From Pseudeuparius sepicola (lineage: Eukaryota; Arthropoda; Insecta; Coleoptera; Anthribidae), in assembly GCA_963920635.1 (NCBI GenBank), contig OY987298.1, positions 149,456,257 through 149,520,256 on the forward strand: a stretch of DNA of 64,000 bases, in the 5' to 3' direction. The notes below the pieces were generated by a model. That model had not been told where the DNA came from, searched no databases, and was given only the letters and a program-made list of their open reading frames with translations. Positions 21,601 through 33,700 of the stretch are shown piece after piece. Position 1 is the first letter of the stretch. Each line of letters begins with the position of its first letter. A program made the translations under genes and the position numbers.

Positions 21601-23825
21601 CTAAATTCTAAACAGCCTCACAAGCCACAAGCGTCTAGAGTCTGGCTATGGACTTTTCAACCGGCCAATCATAGGCCGCGTCATCTGATTGTAATAACTG
21701 CTGAGAAATGAGCAAAGTGATATTCATTGCCAAAGTGAAGTAGGAATCGGGCGTAATACGTCATTTCGCGGAAAGTCTAGTCATTACAGGCATTGCCGGC
21801 AAAAGCTGTAATAAAATAACTATTACCTTGTTTGACTCAAATTTTGCGTCATTTCAAGGATTGCCCTTGCCCTTGTTACTCAAACAGAGTAATCGGTCGG
21901 ACCATTGAACGTTACAGCGTCTGACTGCCGTTTGTTCAGTCATTTGTTGAAAATTTGTAGATTGACTGAACAAACTGCAGTCAGACGCTGTAACGGCCGA
22001 TTAAATGACGTATTACGCCCGATGCCTACGACATATATATCTATAAGTCTGTACAAAAACGTCAACATCCGCGAACCGCTGGATTTCGAAATTTCTTTCG
22101 ACGACGGCCGCCTGTGATTGGCCGGTTGAAAAGTCCATAGCCCAATGACGTCAGAACCTATAGACAGGTTTGTTTTGATAAACGCTTGACGCCCAGAACT
22201 AACCACAATCTAAGCGCTCCATTAAATTATTCCGAAAATGTCGCGAGATTGTCAGAAATTGCCCCTTTTTGTCGAGCCCTAGCGAACTTATTTCGACTCT
22301 GGGCTCGGAGGCTGGCGTCGTTAGATCATCCCCCGAGTCTTCAGGTGAGGTTCCGATGCTTCCGGCGCCCCCAAACAAGAAAAAACATGCGATATCTAAG
22401 TGTGATTCTGGAGGAACTATAACCGAGAATCACCGGGTGTATAGTTGGTTGATGGTTGACTTTCTGTCCTTGTTTGTAGCATGTTTTTAGAGTAGTATGG
22501 ATATATTTAATGTTGGAGTCAAAATAAAGGGCATTTTAACAATGGGGCACCACGTCTATAGGTTTTGACGTCATTGCCATAGCCAGACTCTAGACGCTTG
22601 TTCACAACACTACAATGTTCAAATTTATGTAACCTTGAGTCGACCAATGAAAACGTGGAATGCAAAGTGTGTTTTAGTCTCTCGTGATTTGACCTCTATC
22701 AGAAGGTCTGCTGCTGATCGCGGAAAATTCCACAGTTACTTAGGTTAGGTGGTGATATCATTTTTCATATTTCAATGGGACCACAAAACAGCAAATTAAA
22801 TAGTTCGTTTTTTTCAAGGCCAAATTTTCAGGAGTTTGTCCATAGTACAAGGTAAACTAACATGTTAGACAAGGAAAGAGAGAGGACGCCTAAACAGTGC
22901 CCGCGGCCGTGTTACCGACTGCCACTTCACACGGCAGGCCAGTGGCGTAGCATGAAACGCGTTCTTTATTAACCAATGTCACAAAAATGTTAAAAATCAA
23001 AAGGTAGTTACATGTAATTTGAAAGATTGGTATTTATTTGCCGATAATTTCTCAAATGTGTCAGGTGCTGAAATATATTTATTAGCGGCGATTTCGAATC
23101 AATCAAAATAAAATAAAGAATGCACGTCCATTTGGTATTTTATGAAATTATCATAATCAGTTAAGAAATTTTCAATAAAAATTATGTTAAAAAATAATTA
23201 TATTGGTCCTATTTTCAAACAAAACAATGCACTTTATCATATTAAAAGGTAGAAGGAATTTGAAGAAGTTATATTGAGAAAAAATAAAGTTTTAGGGCAT
23301 CTTTCAAAAGTAGCTTGTTAAATATTTACCTGTGAAACGAAATCCCGGGCCCTTGCTTTTCACTTCTGCTTTTGCAACTAAACGCTGAACAATTCACCAT
23401 CGCAAGAGTATATTTTTCCATACTTTTAATTCACAAATTCACGAAATTAACTCACAACGTACTCGCTTTGTCTGCCACATATAAAATGGCCGCCGGTCAA
23501 AATGACAACAAAATCTATACACGGTAGGGTATGCAAGCGCGGTGTCCCCTCCCTTTCCTTGTCTAAGACTAACTGTAAAGCACTTAACAAAAATGACAGC
23601 GAAAGGGTCAATTGACAGCAAAGGTTCAATTATCCATAAGGACCATAAGTGACAGCAGGGTGTCAAAATTATTTTTTTTTAGTGTTCTGTCATTTCCCAA
23701 TACCAGAATCGTTTAGCCCTGAAAGAAGAGCGGCACAGTTTCGTAGAATATTAGATTTGAAAGTTAATCCAATCGAAGGCATTGCTTCTAAGTGGGACTA
23801 TGAGAAAGATGATTGGAAGCGATGA
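18537..23825 (+). CDS. COX4: Cytochrome c oxidase subunit 4 (whole gene)
   Basis: Four coding exons (18537-18650, 18702-18800, 20087-20279, 23683-23825) join in phase to 182 residues. COX4 is a nuclear-encoded subunit of respiratory complex IV in the inner mitochondrial membrane. The N-terminus (MATALRFLKF) is a basic, uncharged-acid presequence. LRTKEKGDWSKLS and FRQTFAEVEAPTG are the conserved matrix part. One membrane helix lies at about 113-132. The tail ends NPIEGIASKWDYEKDDWKR, the family signature. The length fits the family. AATAAA follows at 23910-23915. Intron 4 (3.4 kb) has collected several TEs. A leading non-coding exon ends at 18479. Its 3' end faces eya. No defect is seen. Confidence 0.96.
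18702..18800 (+). CDS. COX4: COX4 coding exon 2
   Basis: 33 codons in phase 0: NYCDRLDFPFP and IRWKEP match the conserved N-terminal COX4 region. The intron before it is 51 bp. Confidence 0.95.
18874..19924. mobile_element. Element family M3, copy 1 (COX4 intron)
   Basis: The ends GCTAAAACCCACNTTGGGTTCC are inverted and continue into CATTGGTCGACTCAAGG. It holds two CGCCCGACATTCG-palindrome segments (19046-19130) and an internal hairpin (19245-19385). Related copies are at about 21005-22678 and 60983-62762. No protein. Confidence 0.75.
20087..20279 (+). CDS. COX4: COX4 coding exon 3
   Basis: 64 codons plus 1 nt. Holds the EEKKALYR and QTFAE motifs and the membrane helix. Donor TTTT/GTAAGT. 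Confidence 0.96.
20655..21002. repeat. Inverted repeat, arms about 155 bp
   Basis: The left arm (20655 to about 20815) and right arm (about 20850 to 21002) are imperfect complements; both contain ATCAGCCAAATCTGATGT or its complement and CAACCCAAGTG at the outside. It is a MITE-like hairpin in COX4 intron 4. Confidence 0.7.
21005..22678. mobile_element. Element family M3, copy 2, left end lost
   Basis: The sequence from 21025 matches 61035 onward. The right end AAAGTGTGTTTTAGT is a mutated M3 terminus. It contains the 20-bp palindrome CATTCGGCGCGCGCCGAATG near 21272 and is interrupted by an M2 MITE at 22143-22576. Confidence 0.65.
22143..22576 (-). mobile_element. MITE family M2, copy 2
   Basis: 434 bp, in opposite orientation to the other copies, with a perfect 8-bp duplication CCATAGCC (22135-22142 and 22577-22584). 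It is nested in the M3 copy in COX4 intron 4. Confidence 0.9.
22865..23575 (-). mobile_element. THAP-exon element family M4, copy 1
   Basis: The ends TTAGACAAGGAAAGAGAGAGG are inverted. It aligns with 46839-47566 and 60196-60925. All three carry a short minus- or plus-strand exon that starts a THAP zinc finger, at the same place. It lies 107 bp before the last COX4 exon. The flanking duplication is unclear (ACTAAC on both sides). Confidence 0.8.
23330..23400 (-). pseudogene. THAP first exon in M4 copy 1
   Basis: MVNCSAFSCKS gives the first two cysteines (C-x4-C) of a C2CH THAP finger. A 10-nt insertion shifts the frame before the donor CACAG/GTAAAT. Confidence 0.7.
23683..23825 (+). CDS. COX4: COX4 coding exon 4 (last)
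   Basis: The acceptor is TTTTTTTTAG. It encodes PIPESF and the C-terminal tail ending in TGA. The orphan exons at 6354 and 7231 are its GC-rich paralogues. Confidence 0.96.
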
Positions 23826-23909
23826 ATTTATATTGCAAACGTTTACTTTTTGTAATTTGTGAACATCATTTGTAGTTTTTCAGTTATTTATTTGTACCTA
23901 CGTTGTCGG

Positions 23910-23915
23910 AATAAA
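23910..23915 (+). terminator. COX4: COX4 polyadenylation signal
   Basis: AATAAA lies 85 bp after the COX4 stop, with T-rich sequence downstream. Confidence 0.7.
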
Positions 23916-23925
23916 AAACAGAATT

Positions 23926-24601
23926 GTATATACAATAATTATACTTTTATTTTCAAGTATATTATACATTTTTTATATTAAAATGTTCTATTTTTCTATA
24001 TTACAAAACAATTACATTTAAAAACATAGTCTGCTATTTTGGTAATTGCCGTTTCTTCTCCTGCCTTAATAAAAAAATATTAAATAAAAAAACTAAGAAC
24101 TATTATGTGCTGGGTGCTGCGATTGCAAAATTGTACAAAAATTATTCTTTATTTTTATTGGCACAATATCTTTTAAGCGTCTCTTAAATTACGTAAAATT
24201 AACATTGAAAAAATTGCTTTTCCTTCTAAAAATAATAATTATTAGTCACAAAAACAAAAATAAAATCTTGGGTGAATCACAGTCTTTACATTTCTGCTCC
24301 AATATTTTTTAGGGAAATGTTTGAAACTTAAGGTGAACGAGGCAATCAGGATACATTCTTAACTATTTTGTGGGATAAGACAAGAAAACCGGTTATTTCT
24401 AGTTCAAGTGACATTCTTTGCATTTGTTTCATGGCCTACTGCTTCTCCCTGTAAGCCACGCCCTCCCGCGACTTTTCTTTCAAGGCCTACCGCTCCCGAC
24501 ATGTCATGGCCTCCCGTAACCTCGAAAAGTCACCACGTCCCGACCCCGTACACACCTACGGGGGGACCGTACACAAATTTTTACAGGAACACGCAACGGA
24601 A
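23926..24601. other. Convergent 3' ends of COX4 and eya
   Basis: TTTATT at 24148-24153 and 24154-24159 (AATAAA on the minus strand) could end eya, giving a 3' UTR of about 450 nt. No gene is seen in this stretch. Confidence 0.45.
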
Positions 24602-24749
24602 TCATAAGAAGTCCATGTCGAGGGCGTTGTACAGTGCCGCTATCTCGCTGTGGCTCGTGATGCGCCAAAATGGGAAGTTTAGCGACTTGGCGGCGGCCTC
24701 CTCGTCTTGGCCGTCGCCTATCACCACGTAGGTGCACTTCCGGCCGAAC
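24602..24749 (-). CDS. eya: eya exon I (last)
   Basis: [13 protein letters not shown] then [14 protein letters not shown] and ALDMDFL, stop TGA (24604-24602). It holds the GDG of the HAD fold. Confidence 0.97.
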
Positions 24750-27700
24750 CTAGACGGAAAATTCGGGGGGGTTAGAGCAACACGACCTCTACTAAAGCCA
24801 AACAACAATAGAGTGACGTCACGCTTAAAACGCCGAGTAAACGCATATTTTAAAGCCAAGGGAAGATTTGAGAAACAAGATTAAATATGTACCAATTTTA
24901 TCACCTTTGTTTATCAGATTCTAGGTATAGAGAGAAAGACATAGAAACACACATTTTAAATGATCATGTTTAATATATAATTTTATGATAATGTTTATTT
25001 TATGAAAGTACAGAAAATGTGGAAGAAACAAAGTTTTGACCAATTACAAAATGAAAAGAAAATTAATTACGATAAATGGAAAATAAAGTCCGGCAGTCGC
25101 GTACCATATACATCTTAATAAGTAGGTACTTACATAATATTATAGGTAGTTCATTAGAGAGCCTCTTATTTTAGGTATCATATGTCGTCGTTGAGCGTGT
25201 AATATCCCCAATGTGAAAAAAATCAAATTTTTCAGGAAAGCCAAAAAACTTGTCACTGTTAAATTATATCATATAATAGTTATTTATGTACTAAGGCACT
25301 GAAGTTCAACTTTTTATGACTCATGTGGAGTTTAGTTGCTGAGGCCTCTGGCCTACACAACAAATCTATTGACATTCAAATTTACTAAAATATGTAAACT
25401 GAAGGATTGGGCTTCTATAGGAAACAATATGCAATATTTTTGTCTGTGAGTGTATAAACATGTAAAGCGCGTCTTTGTCCTATCTAACTTACAATAACTT
25501 ACAGTTACAAAATTGGAGTAACTGTTTTAGATCGATTGGATATTATCAAAGATTTAGGTGTTTACTTTGACCAAAAATTTACATTTGTACCTCACATTCA
25601 GCTGCAAGGACACTGGGATTTGTTATAAGGGATAGCAGATTATTTGAAAATCCACAGACACTAAAGCTCTTATATTACACTTTCGTCCGTTCACGATTGG
25701 AATCCTGCACTTTAATCTGGTCACCCATATACAACTGCCACATAAATAGTATTGAATCAGTACAGCGAAGATTCCTTAAATATCTTGTGTATAAAGAAGA
25801 CCTAGTGTATGCACCCAGAGGTTATGATCACGATCTACTGTTGTCACGTTGTCGAGAGACCTCACTGCATGAGAGACGGAGATTAATCGCTGTAAAATTT
25901 CTATATAATATCTTACATAACAATATCGATTGCCCATTTCTGTTGCAAAGCATTAATTTTATGGTACCACGTTGTGAGTCCCGTCATACACCAGTGTTTT
26001 ACAATCCCTCAATCAATACAAATGTAATGTATATGTGTCCTGTGTATGTCTTATGTAGGGAGTTTGATAGCTTGTGTAAAGATAGGGATATACATCACGA
26101 ATCTCTGGAGGCTATTTTGAACAGCATCACTTTTTAGAGTATATTTATTTTGATGTATAATATTTTGGTATGCATGTATAGTGCACATTGTTTGATTTCT
26201 TTTTCTTTTGTATTTCCTATAATTGGGTGTAATCCTGTTGGAAATAAACGTCTTCTTTTCTTTTCTTTTCTATCTGTACCTGATACGAATTCATTTAAAG
26301 TTTACTAAAGAAAATTGTCCTATCTTTCAAAAGTCTAATATCTGCTTAAGTTAATTAGATAACTAAAATGATGATAGAATTGTTTGCCGATTAACATACT
26401 CTACCTAAAATTTTGGATCATTTAAACAAAATCTAAGAGGTGGCATATAAAAAAAAGTTAAACGTAAACATCTCGAAACTAACTTTTATTCAGTTAGGAC
26501 GCTTCAGCTTAGCACGGCAGTATTGTCGTCCGGCTTTAGTGGGGGCGGTGTTGGTTAGAGGACGCTCACCTAGTGACGATCCTCTCGAAGCAGCTCTCCT
26601 TGCCGATCTTGGTCGCCGAGTAGATGCTGTCGATGGGGAAGACGTTGCCGAGGCCGAACAGCAGCACCTTGGCGAGCGCCGGTATCAGCTGCGTCGTCGT
26701 CACCAGCACGTTGACGCAGTTGCTGCGCGCGTTGATCAACGTCAGGCACTTGTTGGCGAGCGTCAGCCAGTTGTCGGTGACGGCCTCGATCTCCTGGCGC
26801 AGCTGCAGCCACTGGTCGCGCTTCGCCGCGCCCAGCAGGCCGCCCACGCTGTTGCGGTAGTTGTTGTACGTCTCCTTGATCTTGCGGTAGCGGAAGGCGA
26901 GCTTCCGCATCCAGTCGACCCCGCCGCGGACCCCTGACATTACAATTGGTCGTAAGATCTAACGGTGTCGACAAAACAATTTACGTTTTTTTTTTTGATG
27001 AATTAAAGTGCATACAGAATATATCCCAAGTTTTCGCAATGCTCGTTATCTAAATTAGGCATAATTAAATAAGAAATAGAGGTCATAAAGTGTTTTCATT
27101 TATTATTAACCAAAAACAAAGTTTGTGGCTTTATACCAATGACGTCAAAACCTATAGACGCAGTGCCCCATTGTAAAAATGCCCTTTATTTTGACTCCAA
27201 GATTAAATATATCCATACTACTCTAAAAACATGCTACAAACAAAGACAGAAAGTCACCCATCAACCAACTATACACCCGGTGATTCCCGGTTATAGTTCC
27301 TCCAGAATCACACTTAGATATTGCATGTTTTTTCTTGTTTGGGGGCGCCGGAAGCATCGGAACCTCACCTGAAGACTCGGGGGATGGTCTAACGACGCCA
27401 GCCTCCGAGCCCAGAGTCGAAATAAGTTCGCTACGGCTCGACAAAAAGGGGCAATTTCTGACAATCTCGCGACATTTTCGGAGTAATTTAATGGAGCGCT
27501 TAGATTGTGATTAGTTCTGGGCGTCAAGCGTTTATCAAAACAAACCTGTCTATAGGTTCTGACGTCATTGCTTTATACCCATTCTTCAAAAGTGCATATC
27601 ATAGCATTTGCTTAAAAGTGTACCATAGGTTTTGATTGTGAACATTTGCAAATTTTCCGTGCCTGCAGTATGTATGGATCTTGGCCAATAATCTTGGTTT

Positions 27701-30700
27701 CTATACCTTTTCAACCTCAAATTGGGAATAAACAACTTCAAATTGAGAATAGTCAACTTCAAATTGGGATTAATGAATTCCAAATTGGGAATAGACAACT
27801 TCAAATTGGGAATAGTCAATATCAAATTAAGAATAAACAATTTCAAATTGGGAATATTCAATGTTAAATTGAAAATCAATAATTTCATGATATAAAAACA
27901 CTTGTCAACAAGAACAACTCAATTTGTTAACTAAAGTTTATAATATTAAGCAAAATTTCGACTGCCTGGCAAGGTTCAAAAAGACTTGGCCAGAAATCTT
28001 AGAAAGAAGACAAAGACTAAATCATTTATCACAAACTAAATTTAGCTTATAGAAATTAGAAAGTATAAGTAGTGCAAAATAACATAAAGAATAAATTAAC
28101 TGTAGCGAGTTGCACTAGATTTATACGAAATATACAGAGATACAAATACCAGAAATAATAAATGATAGACAAGGATTAAATATATGGTAAAAATATGATA
28201 TTTTAAATTGAATAAGTAGGTACATATTGTGTGTTTACTTAGATATAAGTAATTAAAATATTGCTTATTCTCAATTTGATATTGACTATTCCCATTTTTA
28301 AGTTGTCTATTCTCAAGTTGAAAGTGATTAATCCCAATTTGAAGTTGACTATTCTCAATTTGAAGTTGACTATTCTCAATTTGAAGTTGTTTATTCCCAA
28401 TTTGAAATTGAGTATTCCCAATTTGAAGTTGAAAAGGTATAGATCATATTATATATTCACCTCTTCACCTCACTTTTTCTATTTCTCCAGAGAATTCTTA
28501 GAAAAAACACCGAAACAAAGTTTAAAACATTCCATAACCAATCCATTAAAGCTATTTTTTCAGGTATTCTAGGCAGATTTTTAAACGTAAGTTGTGTTAC
28601 GTATTATAACTCTAATTAATATTTTTATTGCTATAATGTTTTCTGCTAACTCAAACTCATAAAAAAATACTAAATGAGATTTTCTGACTCTGTTCAACGA
28701 ATGTTTGACACAACGTCACAACTCCCGTCCTTGTCTTACTCATTAATATACAATGGATATCGGATGTATATTTATGAATCAGACAAGGACGGAAGTTGTG
28801 ATGTAGGTATGAACATTCGTTGAACAAAGTTTAGTTTATTTTGTTTGTTTGCCCCTCGGCAGATTTTGAGGTTATGTCACCTGGTCCAAACGTCAGTTGA
28901 CTTAAAGTCAGGTGATAGATGCCAGCACATAATATGAACTATTGTCAAATTTGTTTACTTTTATTAGTATAGTAAAATTATTTTAAGAAGTCCTTACTGG
29001 GACTGTCAATTGGTAATTTCGCCATCCTAAGTTGGCATCAATGCAGCAAAAAATGCAACCCTATCATAAGTCCAGGTCAGTAACGAGCCCATTTGTACAA
29101 TGAATAACTATACTAATAACATGAACAAGAACAACATAGATAACGGTAAAACTCACGAAACGTACAAAACGCGCGAATATTTTCACTGCCCAAACTTTGA
29201 ACCTTTTTGAACGATCCGGAAAACCTTCACTGTCACTTTCACAACACCGAAATAAAATTTGCCTGAGTACGCACCATAGACGCTGTCGCAAGTAGCTGAT
29301 TATACCAAAATGAAAGTGTTTCCATGGCGTTTGAAATTATTATTAAAATGAGTTGTAGTCATAGTTATTTTTATTTGTAGCGGTATAATCCTGATTGCAA
29401 TAGGGTTTTTATTTTATTATGTTCTTTTTTTTGTATCACTTGGGTATCTTTTCACATCATAAATCAATGAGTGACGTCATTAAATAGTTTAGACACATAT
29501 ACCAATGTTATACCCATGGTTAACGGAATATTCCTAGGGATTTTGTGGAGAATGTCATCTGACAAAATCGGAACTTCTTACAGTAATCGGGGTATATATG
29601 TATCATTCCATGCAACCTTGTAAAAAATTTACTTAGCTAGAAAGGGAAATAATTCAAACCGAAATGGTAGCTACTATTATCAATAACAGCGTTTGCTGAA
29701 AGTAAAGAATAATATGAAAACCAGACCTTGTTTTCTTCTACAATATACCTTATAACTTAATTAAAATAATTAAGCTTACCAGTTGTTAGACATAGATTCC
29801 CCGCACCCGCCGAGGCATGAAAGCCGTCCGCACTGAAGTTGTAATTTGTCAAGTCTTGACCATTGTCGTCCGACGATACATCATCTATATGTACTTGATC
29901 GCATTCCTAAAAAATATATTCGAAGAAATTAAAACTCGGTTCAGAGAGAACAGACTGAAATCTTACCTCTATGTCGTTGAAGAAAAAATGAGTGTCTGCC
30001 AAGTTAAAAACCATCTCCTCCATTTTAAAACCCAACTGGACCACACTTTGAGCATCCTAAAACAACAGATAGACATTAGAATCAACAATAAAAAAATGTA
30101 GCTATAAATTCCTCTCCTTTACACTAACGTCTCACATAAATGCTCAAAATTTGAAATTTTCAACGGTAAATTCTGCTCACTTTTTGGTATTTCGTTGCGT
30201 AACTGCCAGTAAGCAAACTGTGAAAAACTATTATCGTCTCGTCCAGGTCCCATATGAACACCCTGTCCGTCGTGGACTCGGGCGTCGTGGGCGACACCGT
30301 GTTCGTCCTCCGCCCCCTCCCCCTCGTACCCCTCGACTCGGTGCCGTTCGTATCCCTCGTCCTCCTGACACCCTCCGATTTTATCGGCGATGTCGACCCG
30401 TCTCCGAGCGATATTCCATTCGATGGACTTTCTGGAAAGAATGAGAGCATTTTAATAGACGTTAGCCTCGACTGGCTGGTTATCGAAAGGATTCTACCAT
30501 CGTAATCAGAGTCTGTGTCGCTAGTGTCGCTGTATGGACACAGTATCATTTTTGCGTGAATAACTTTGTTACAAATCAAAACGTAAACTTTGATGTAAAC
30601 TTTGAATTCTACAAATCAAAACGTTTGAAATGAAAAAATAAAAGAAAGTTCAGCCTCTTTATTTACGTCTGCCAGATAACAAAAACAAAACTTGTATGAC

Positions 30701-33700
30701 ATCTCCAGTGTTTGCATTTGCCCAATGGGGTTAGAATTTACGACTTACCACAAAACACAAAAATAATGTCAAAACAATTACGAAGAAGAAGCGGTGTTGC
30801 TAAGTGTGAAATTTCTTGGATTGAATCACTTTGATTCTAACTTCACAGGAACTAGAGGGGCGTCAGAGATATGGAGGGGGGGAATGAGCGAATGAGCGTC
30901 CAAGATGAGCAAACTGAAGATCTCAATGATTCTGCATAGATCAGAGGCGTCGGCGATTGTAAATATCCAACGATAAGGATAAAGAACAAAAAGTAAACAG
31001 AGCCAACATATTCTTGGTGATGCCACGTCACGTACTCCATTGTTTAGAGCATTTCATTGCAACATAGACGGGTTTAATAATGGGATTAAATGAAAACACA
31101 CCTCCTATAACATTAAATCAACAAATGTAGCTATTAATTCCTTGTATGTGATAATTTTAAACTAAAATTAAATTGGGCTGGTATGCCAATTATCACTTTA
31201 ATAAAAATCGTCAACAGACACTTCAAATCACCCAACATGGCAACGCCGCCGATGCTTTTGCTTCCTCTATCCTTGGTTATTTCTCTGAGGGGTATGTATC
31301 TAAAGTCTATCCAAGTTACAGTGCAGTAGATATAAACAAAGTCACATGACCGCCTTGCGATCGATTACCAGGGTCGGACTAATATGAAATTCCAAGTGGC
31401 TTATAATTCTGAACTAATTCTTTTAGAAGTTCTGAAATTTGTGTTTCTACCTTTCGTGGATATTCATAAATTTCCTTAAATTAAGTAGCAAAATAAATTT
31501 ACAGAATATACCGTAGCGCGGTGTTACTTTACAACAGTTTTGACATATTTGTCACTAAAATTACCTGTAAAAATAAGTTAATAAATTGGAGGCTAATGTA
31601 TGTGATATTTCTGATACTTGGCTACAGCTGCAAGCATTTCAATTGTCAGACAAATGTGATGGTTACGAGTTTTATTTTTTAAATTTTTGTGTAAAGTCAC
31701 CTAACTGCGGTGTCAAATTACACAGTGGTATAAAAATGGATAAAATTCAAAGTAGGACTGTATGAATGGAGACTTTACACATTTTGTAAATTTTAAAAAG
31801 TGTGTCGACCCGAAACATTTATTTAATAAAAAAAACTGCAAATTTTAACAAATGTAAAAGTTTAATTCTTGTAAGACATAAGATATCAATATAGAAAACT
31901 TAAAAAAGACGTTCTAAAAACGAAAAAAGTATAAATAAGTAATATTCAGTCTTAGAAATTGTACTTTGTCGTGTCTATTAGTTGAAATGAATATATCCCT
32001 CTCTTCACATTTTGAGGTTTTAAATGTTTAATAATATCGTCTTTACTTTGTTGCCCAGTTTCCTTTTATATACGCGGCCCATATTGTAAACTGAAACAAA
32101 AAGTTCATATTTACCGAGATATTTACCAACTTTATAAATCCAAACTTATGTGTAAAGTAACCCTAAAGTACAAAAAACAACATAACTTTCTAAGGGAATA
32201 TTACATTTATTTAAAATTGTGAATACACAGTCTTCATAAACCACCTTATGTTGTATATAGCCAAACAATGTCAAAACAGTTACCAAATTAAGGCAGGTGC
32301 CCTTAGCACATACCTGTTGTTGAAACGGCCAAAATTCCGCGCCACTACAAGCGGCCACCACGTTGTCTCACAACAGACTAAAAATTGTTCCCTTATTGTA
32401 AAGCTCCAGCCATCATGTGGCCTTGACGAATGCTCAGTTGATTTATTGCAACTTTTCCATATTTCATCAAAATTTAATTTTTAGAGGGAACATGCCTGTC
32501 TGTGTAAAGTGACCAATAAGTTGCAAAGTAACACCGCGCTACGGTACTGCTCGCAATCCGATCTAAAATATGCCGGAAACTCGACTGAGGGAAGAGCCGG
32601 CCCTGCATTCTGCTCGCCGCGTAAACACTTGATAATGTCTTTGGGCCAGACCAATAAGAGAGTAGGTCACGTGGTGGCCAATGTTTTGATCCACTGCCTC
32701 TGTAACTTGGATAGACTTTAGAATTTAAAGTAAAAAATAACCTTATAATTTTCATTCTGTATTTTATTTTTAAATAGGTATTGAGAATATTGAACAATTC
32801 ATATTTGCACAGCACCAAGTTAATTTTCTGTATACATTTGTAGATGATATATTTCTAAATAATCGCGATTTTCATTGGCAGTGGTTTAAACGGTACGTAC
32901 CTAGGTTGTAAATGTGCATTTTTGTTTTTAATAACAAAAATACTATGGCATTTCATTTTATACATATATTTAAAATTTATTTTAACTTCAAAAATATATT
33001 ATTAACACAAAAGCTGGACCAACAGTGTGCGGTCTCGGTCCAGACAAAAGTCATCACTGATGGTGAAATAAGAAAATCAGTTTATCTCCACAACAAAACA
33101 GAAAAAGAAAGGTGCATTCATAAAAATAACTGGTATTTTAAAATTTCAACAAAGAGGTGTGATATTATAAAAAAGTTACCTGGTAGTGATGTGGTAGTCA
33201 GTTGGTAGGTGGAGGCGCTTATACTCCCACTGGAACTGGGTGAACTGACGTAGGGTGAGTAAGATTGAGAAGCGTAGTAACTAGAGGCGTATTGGGGGCT
33301 TTGGGTGTCGCTGTAGGTTGTGCCATAGGCACCGTACTCCATACTCTATAGAAATAAGAAAAACAACATTATTTTATTTTACTATACAGGGAGCTTTTAT
33401 GTAAAAAATTAAAAGCAGTTTCTAAAATTTGTGACTCTTCACAGGAAATGTTTGTCTTGTAGGGTTGGCAGTCAACCTACCCGTTTTATTTGCTCTATGA
33501 GGATTTTTTGCGGACGGTTTCAACAATGCTTCTGACTATACAGGGTGTTTCATTAATATGGTAAAAAAATGAAACTGGGAGTAGAGGGCAGAGGGGACCA
33601 AAATTTGACGATTGAGCGCAACATCGCTTATACAAATGTTGATGGTTAAAAAGATAAAGGGCGTTCCCGTTCAAAGCTAAAATTTTATTTGCAAATTTCT

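Noticed and set aside
26440..26974. Long open frames on the plus strand and in a second minus frame around 26.5-26.9 kb
   Set aside because: They are other-frame readings of the GC-rich eya exon H, whose own frame shows clear EYA motifs and correct splice sites.
27586..28572. Repetitive hydrophobic frames ([12 protein letters not shown]) on both strands
   Set aside because: They are the translation of a 21-bp minisatellite, whose period is a multiple of three, so stops are absent by construction.
29064..29291. 75-codon minus-strand frame [11 protein letters not shown]...
   Set aside because: No known motif, no supporting splice pattern and no repeat context; an open frame of this length is expected by chance in 64 kb.
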